Shown here piece by piece: positions 61,067-64,000 of a stretch of DNA of 64,000 nt. Each line of letters begins with the position of its first letter. Within the stretch, counting starts at the first letter, position 1. Under the pieces are notes generated by a model that had not been told where the DNA came from, ran no database searches, and saw nothing but the letters and a program-made list of their open reading frames with translations. This DNA is from Sipunculus nudus (Eukaryota; Annelida; Sipuncula; Golfingiida; Sipunculidae): contig CM049311.1 of assembly GCA_026874595.1 (NCBI GenBank), forward strand, positions 39,328,676-39,392,675, written 5' to 3'. Made by a program: the position numbers and the translations under genes.

Positions 61067-62480
61067 GTAAGATGCTCAAATAAGAGACTGATCAAGACAA
61101 AGTAAGACGCTCAAAACAGACTAATCCAGAAAAGGTAAGACACTCAAAAACATACTGAACTAGACAAGGTAAGACGCTTACAAAATAGATTGATCAAGAA
61201 AACACAAAACAGACTGATCCAGACAAGGTAAGACATTCAAAATTGATTTGATCCAGACAAGGTAAATCACTCAAAAACAAGATTGGTCCAGACAAGATAA
61301 GACACTCAGAGAACAGACTGATCTAGACAAAGTAAGACACTAAAAAAAACCAGATTGATCCAGACAAGGTAAGACACTCGGATAGCAAGATGATCCAGAC
61401 AAAGTAAGACACTTAAAAAACAGATTGATCCAGACAAGGTAAGACACTCAAAAAAGACTGATCCAGACAAAGTAAGACAATAAAAAAATTGATTGATCCA
61501 GACAAAGTAAGACACTCCAAAAAACAGATGATCCAGACAAGGTAAGACACTCGGAGAACAGATTGATAAAGACAAGATAAGACACTAAAAAAAAACAGAT
61601 TGATCCAGACAATGTAAGAGACTTTGAGAACAAGAATGGCCCAGGCAAGGTAAGACACTGAGAGAACAGACTGGTCCAGAAAAAGTAAGACACTCAAAAA
61701 ATTGATTGATCTGGACAAAGTAAGACACTCAGAAAAACAGATGATCCAGACAAGGTAAAACACTCAGAGAACAGACTGATCTAGACAAGGTAAGACACTT
61801 AAAAATAGATCGATCAAGAAGAGGTAAGAGACTTGAAGAACAAGAATGGCCAAGGCAAGGTAAGACTCTCAGAGAACAGACTGGTCCAGAAAAAAGTAAG
61901 ACACTCAAAAGCAAGATTGGTCCAGACAAGGTAAGACACTCAGAGAACAGAATGATCCAAACAAGGTAAGACACTCAATACAGACTGATCCAGACAAGGT
62001 AAGACACTCAAAAACAAGATTGATCCAGACAAAGTAAGACACTCAAAACAGATCATTCAAAACAAGATAAGACACTCAAAAAAGAGAACAGACCGATCCT
62101 GAAAGTCAGTCAGAAAACAGATGATCCAGACAAGGTAAAACACTCAGAGAACAGACTGATCTAAACAAGGTAAGACACTTAAAAATTGATTGATCCAGAC
62201 AAGGTAAGACACTCAAAAACAAGATTGATCCAGACAAGGTAAGACACTCAAAAACAAGATTGATCCAGACAAGGTAAGACACTCAAAAACAAGATTGATC
62301 CAGACAAGGTAAGACACTTGGAGAACAAGATTGATCCAGACAAGGTAAGACACTTGGAGAACAAGATGATCCAGACATAGTAATTTTAAGACACTCATAA
62401 ACAGATTTATCCAGACAAAGTAAGACACTTAAAACAGATCTTCAAAACAAGATAAGACACTCAAAAAAAGAGAACAGACT
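61040..62480 (+). repeat. Minisatellite of duplicated DNAH1 exon-27 end plus 5' splice site
   Basis: About 39 units of 30-38 bp follow each other from the end of exon 27. A typical unit holds CAGATTGATCCAGACAAG, which differs by one base from the last 18 coding bases of exon 27 (QIDPDK), followed by GTAAGACACTCAAAAA. The real donor is at 61067. About 30 of the later units keep GTAAG; several have GATAAG, GTAAA or GTAAT. The reading frame past the true donor reaches TAA at 61103-61105. The array is intronic, and the open frames on the other strand are by-products of the repeat. Confidence 0.93.
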
Positions 62481-62499
62481 GATCCTGAAAGTCAGTCAG

Positions 62500-63020
62500 A
62501 GAACATATTGATTTAAAATAAGAAATTTAAAAAAATAATTTGGCAGGACAAGTAGATTCAGTAGAAGAATACATAAGAAGGAAAGATACTGCAGAAAGAC
62601 CTGGAAGAAGTGAGAGTATTATTGAGCTGGTTTATTTTAAATAAGAATAGCCTAAAAAAGAACTTATGTTGACAAATTTATATCCATACTTCAGATGTAA
62701 TTATCGTATATTATCATAAGACTTTGATAGTTATGGACATGTGAAAATGTCAAGTGTTGCTCTAGATTTATTAATTAAATCGATTAAAGAGAACACTGAA
62801 CAAGTTTTTAGGCTTCGGATTGTACACTCCACATTTTAGAAAGAACAACCCAGGATTGTGATTATATAAGTATATAATTATACTGACAAAAAGAGATAAT
62901 AATACATTTAAAACTATTAAACTGTAAAAAGCACATATGAATGTATCATCACTAAGTCCATATCTATTCTTATACCCTAACCAGGCTTACCTTATTGTAG
63001 AATGTCCATTGTTTGTGTTT
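62500..63020 (+). other. Intron after exon 27, nothing recognised
   Basis: AT-rich sequence following the donor array. The next DNAH1 exon was searched for by eye in all three + frames and not found. Confidence 0.55.
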
Positions 63021-63027
63021 CTGCCTT

Positions 63028-63202
63028 GGGTAAATCTGTATATGAATCAAATATAAAAGTTATTCCAGTTTAGCACTTGTATATCTCCATCCATGAGTAA
63101 ATCCATTTGTGAGTCAAATATAAAAGTTATTCCGGTTTAGCACTTGTATGTTTCCTTTCATGAGTAAATCCATTTTAGAGTCAAATATAAAAGTTATTCC
63201 AG
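63028..63202 (+). repeat. Three-copy tandem repeat of about 67 bp
   Basis: GTCAAATATAAAAGTTATTCC recurs at about 67-bp spacing, with TTTAGCACTTGTAT and CATGAGTAAATCCAT between copies. Confidence 0.88.
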
Positions 63203-63223
63203 TCTCACACACAATAGTATATG

Positions 63224-63225
<2 letters not shown>

Positions 63226-63299
<74 letters not shown>

Positions 63300-63308
63300 T
63301 ATATATAA
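63226..63308. repeat. (AT)n-(AC)n compound microsatellite
   Basis: About 29 AT dinucleotides followed by about 7 AC and more AT. The ORF-like IYIYIY stretches are by-products. Confidence 0.97.
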
Positions 63309-64000
63309 AAAAATTCCTGTTTATTGCACTGTATCACTTCTGATGTATTTTATTCCTTTTAACTTAGTTTCACATTATAATTATAAGTCCATTTTTGCTT
63401 CTTGTGGCCACTCATATCACTCTTGAATTTTTGCTGGTGGTCGTCTAAATGTGAGCGCCCCCCTTCTGGATGATCGTGGTCTTTTATAGATTATTTACTT
63501 TTTGATTGGCACGTTCATGCCCCGCCTTGAATCACTAAAGACTAACCAATAAGAAAGAAGGAACCCTCTGGTTCCCAGGCATTTTTCCAACCATTTATCT
63601 GTAGAAACATCAACTAAGTTCAAAGGAAACACCATCTTAAGGAAATGTCACCCCACCCAAAATCCCTTTCATATAAGAGTAGCAACAAATCAAGCTTAAT
63701 TTATTCTGTCACTGGGACAGTACTGTCCACTGCCCTCATGGTGTGGAACTTGACCATATGGTGCCTGTTACATGCTGGACTACACTGAACAGCTGTACAC
63801 AAGCCCATTATCGGGAACAGACATACCAAATAGAAATATAAACCACATACAAAAAATAACATAAATTATATGAATAAACAGATTAAAATGAATATTATTT
63901 AACCAACAGGCCTTGATATTCTTGACAGAAAACAACCAAAAAAAATCAAGCCTCTTAATAGGCATTTGATAGAAACAGAGTAGAAAATGGATAACTGGAT
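63309..64000 (+). other. Window end, nothing recognised
   Basis: Intronic-looking sequence without a dynein exon, array or element ends that I can name. Confidence 0.5.

Noticed and set aside
61306-62428. Several minus-strand frames with repeated CLTLSGSI-like peptides
   Set aside because: Antisense reading of the donor-containing minisatellite; repeats only.
63148-63426. Frame with IYIYIY repeats
   Set aside because: Translation of the AT microsatellite.

Overview
This is a 64 kb piece of animal nuclear DNA, AT-rich, with long introns and many repeats. It is dominated by one gene on the + strand, the axonemal inner-arm dynein heavy chain DNAH1. I could place 27 consecutive exons between 5802 and 61066. 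All have GT..AG borders and compatible phases, and together they give 4974 nt, or 1658 codons with no stop. They cover the end of AAA2, AAA3, AAA4, the stalk with its microtubule-binding tip, AAA5, the strut and AAA6. Earlier and later exons lie outside the window. Repeat types (pearl/HINE-like elements with tandem-repeat cores, tRNA-headed SINEs) suggest a mollusc, most likely a bivalve. That is inference; the species cannot be read from the sequence alone.

Layout. 1-5801: upstream intron with a chimeric repeat-element end, a foldback-like element and a 28-bp minisatellite. 5802-12267: exons 1-8 (AAA2 end, AAA3, AAA4 P-loop). 12268-23393: exons 9-11 (AAA4) between two large introns, each carrying a copy of one tandem-repeat mobile element. 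23394-36082: exons 12-24 (stalk, AAA5, strut, start of AAA6). 36083-59625: a 23.5 kb intron that contains, on the opposite strand, a complete single-exon coding region for a rhodopsin-class neuropeptide-type GPCR (48274-49614), plus minisatellites, SINE, LINE and DNA-transposon remnants. 59626-61066: exons 25-27 (AAA6). 61067-64000: intron that starts with a large splice-donor-containing tandem array.

The most unusual signal is in the exon edges of DNAH1. Two minisatellites are made from the last coding bases of an exon plus its own 5' splice site. After exon 27 there are close to 40 units of about 35 bp, most with an intact GTAAG. After exon 21 there are three further units of about 75 bp. 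In a third place a 28-nt piece of exon 8 is repeated just upstream of that exon's acceptor. A fourth array runs directly into the acceptor of exon 7. Read-through past either true donor meets an in-frame stop (immediately after exon 21, after 12 codons at exon 27), so accurate choice of the first donor should be under selection.

The two genes have no evident shared pathway: DNAH1 builds inner dynein arms of motile cilia and sperm flagella, while the nested receptor is a membrane signalling protein transcribed in the opposite direction.
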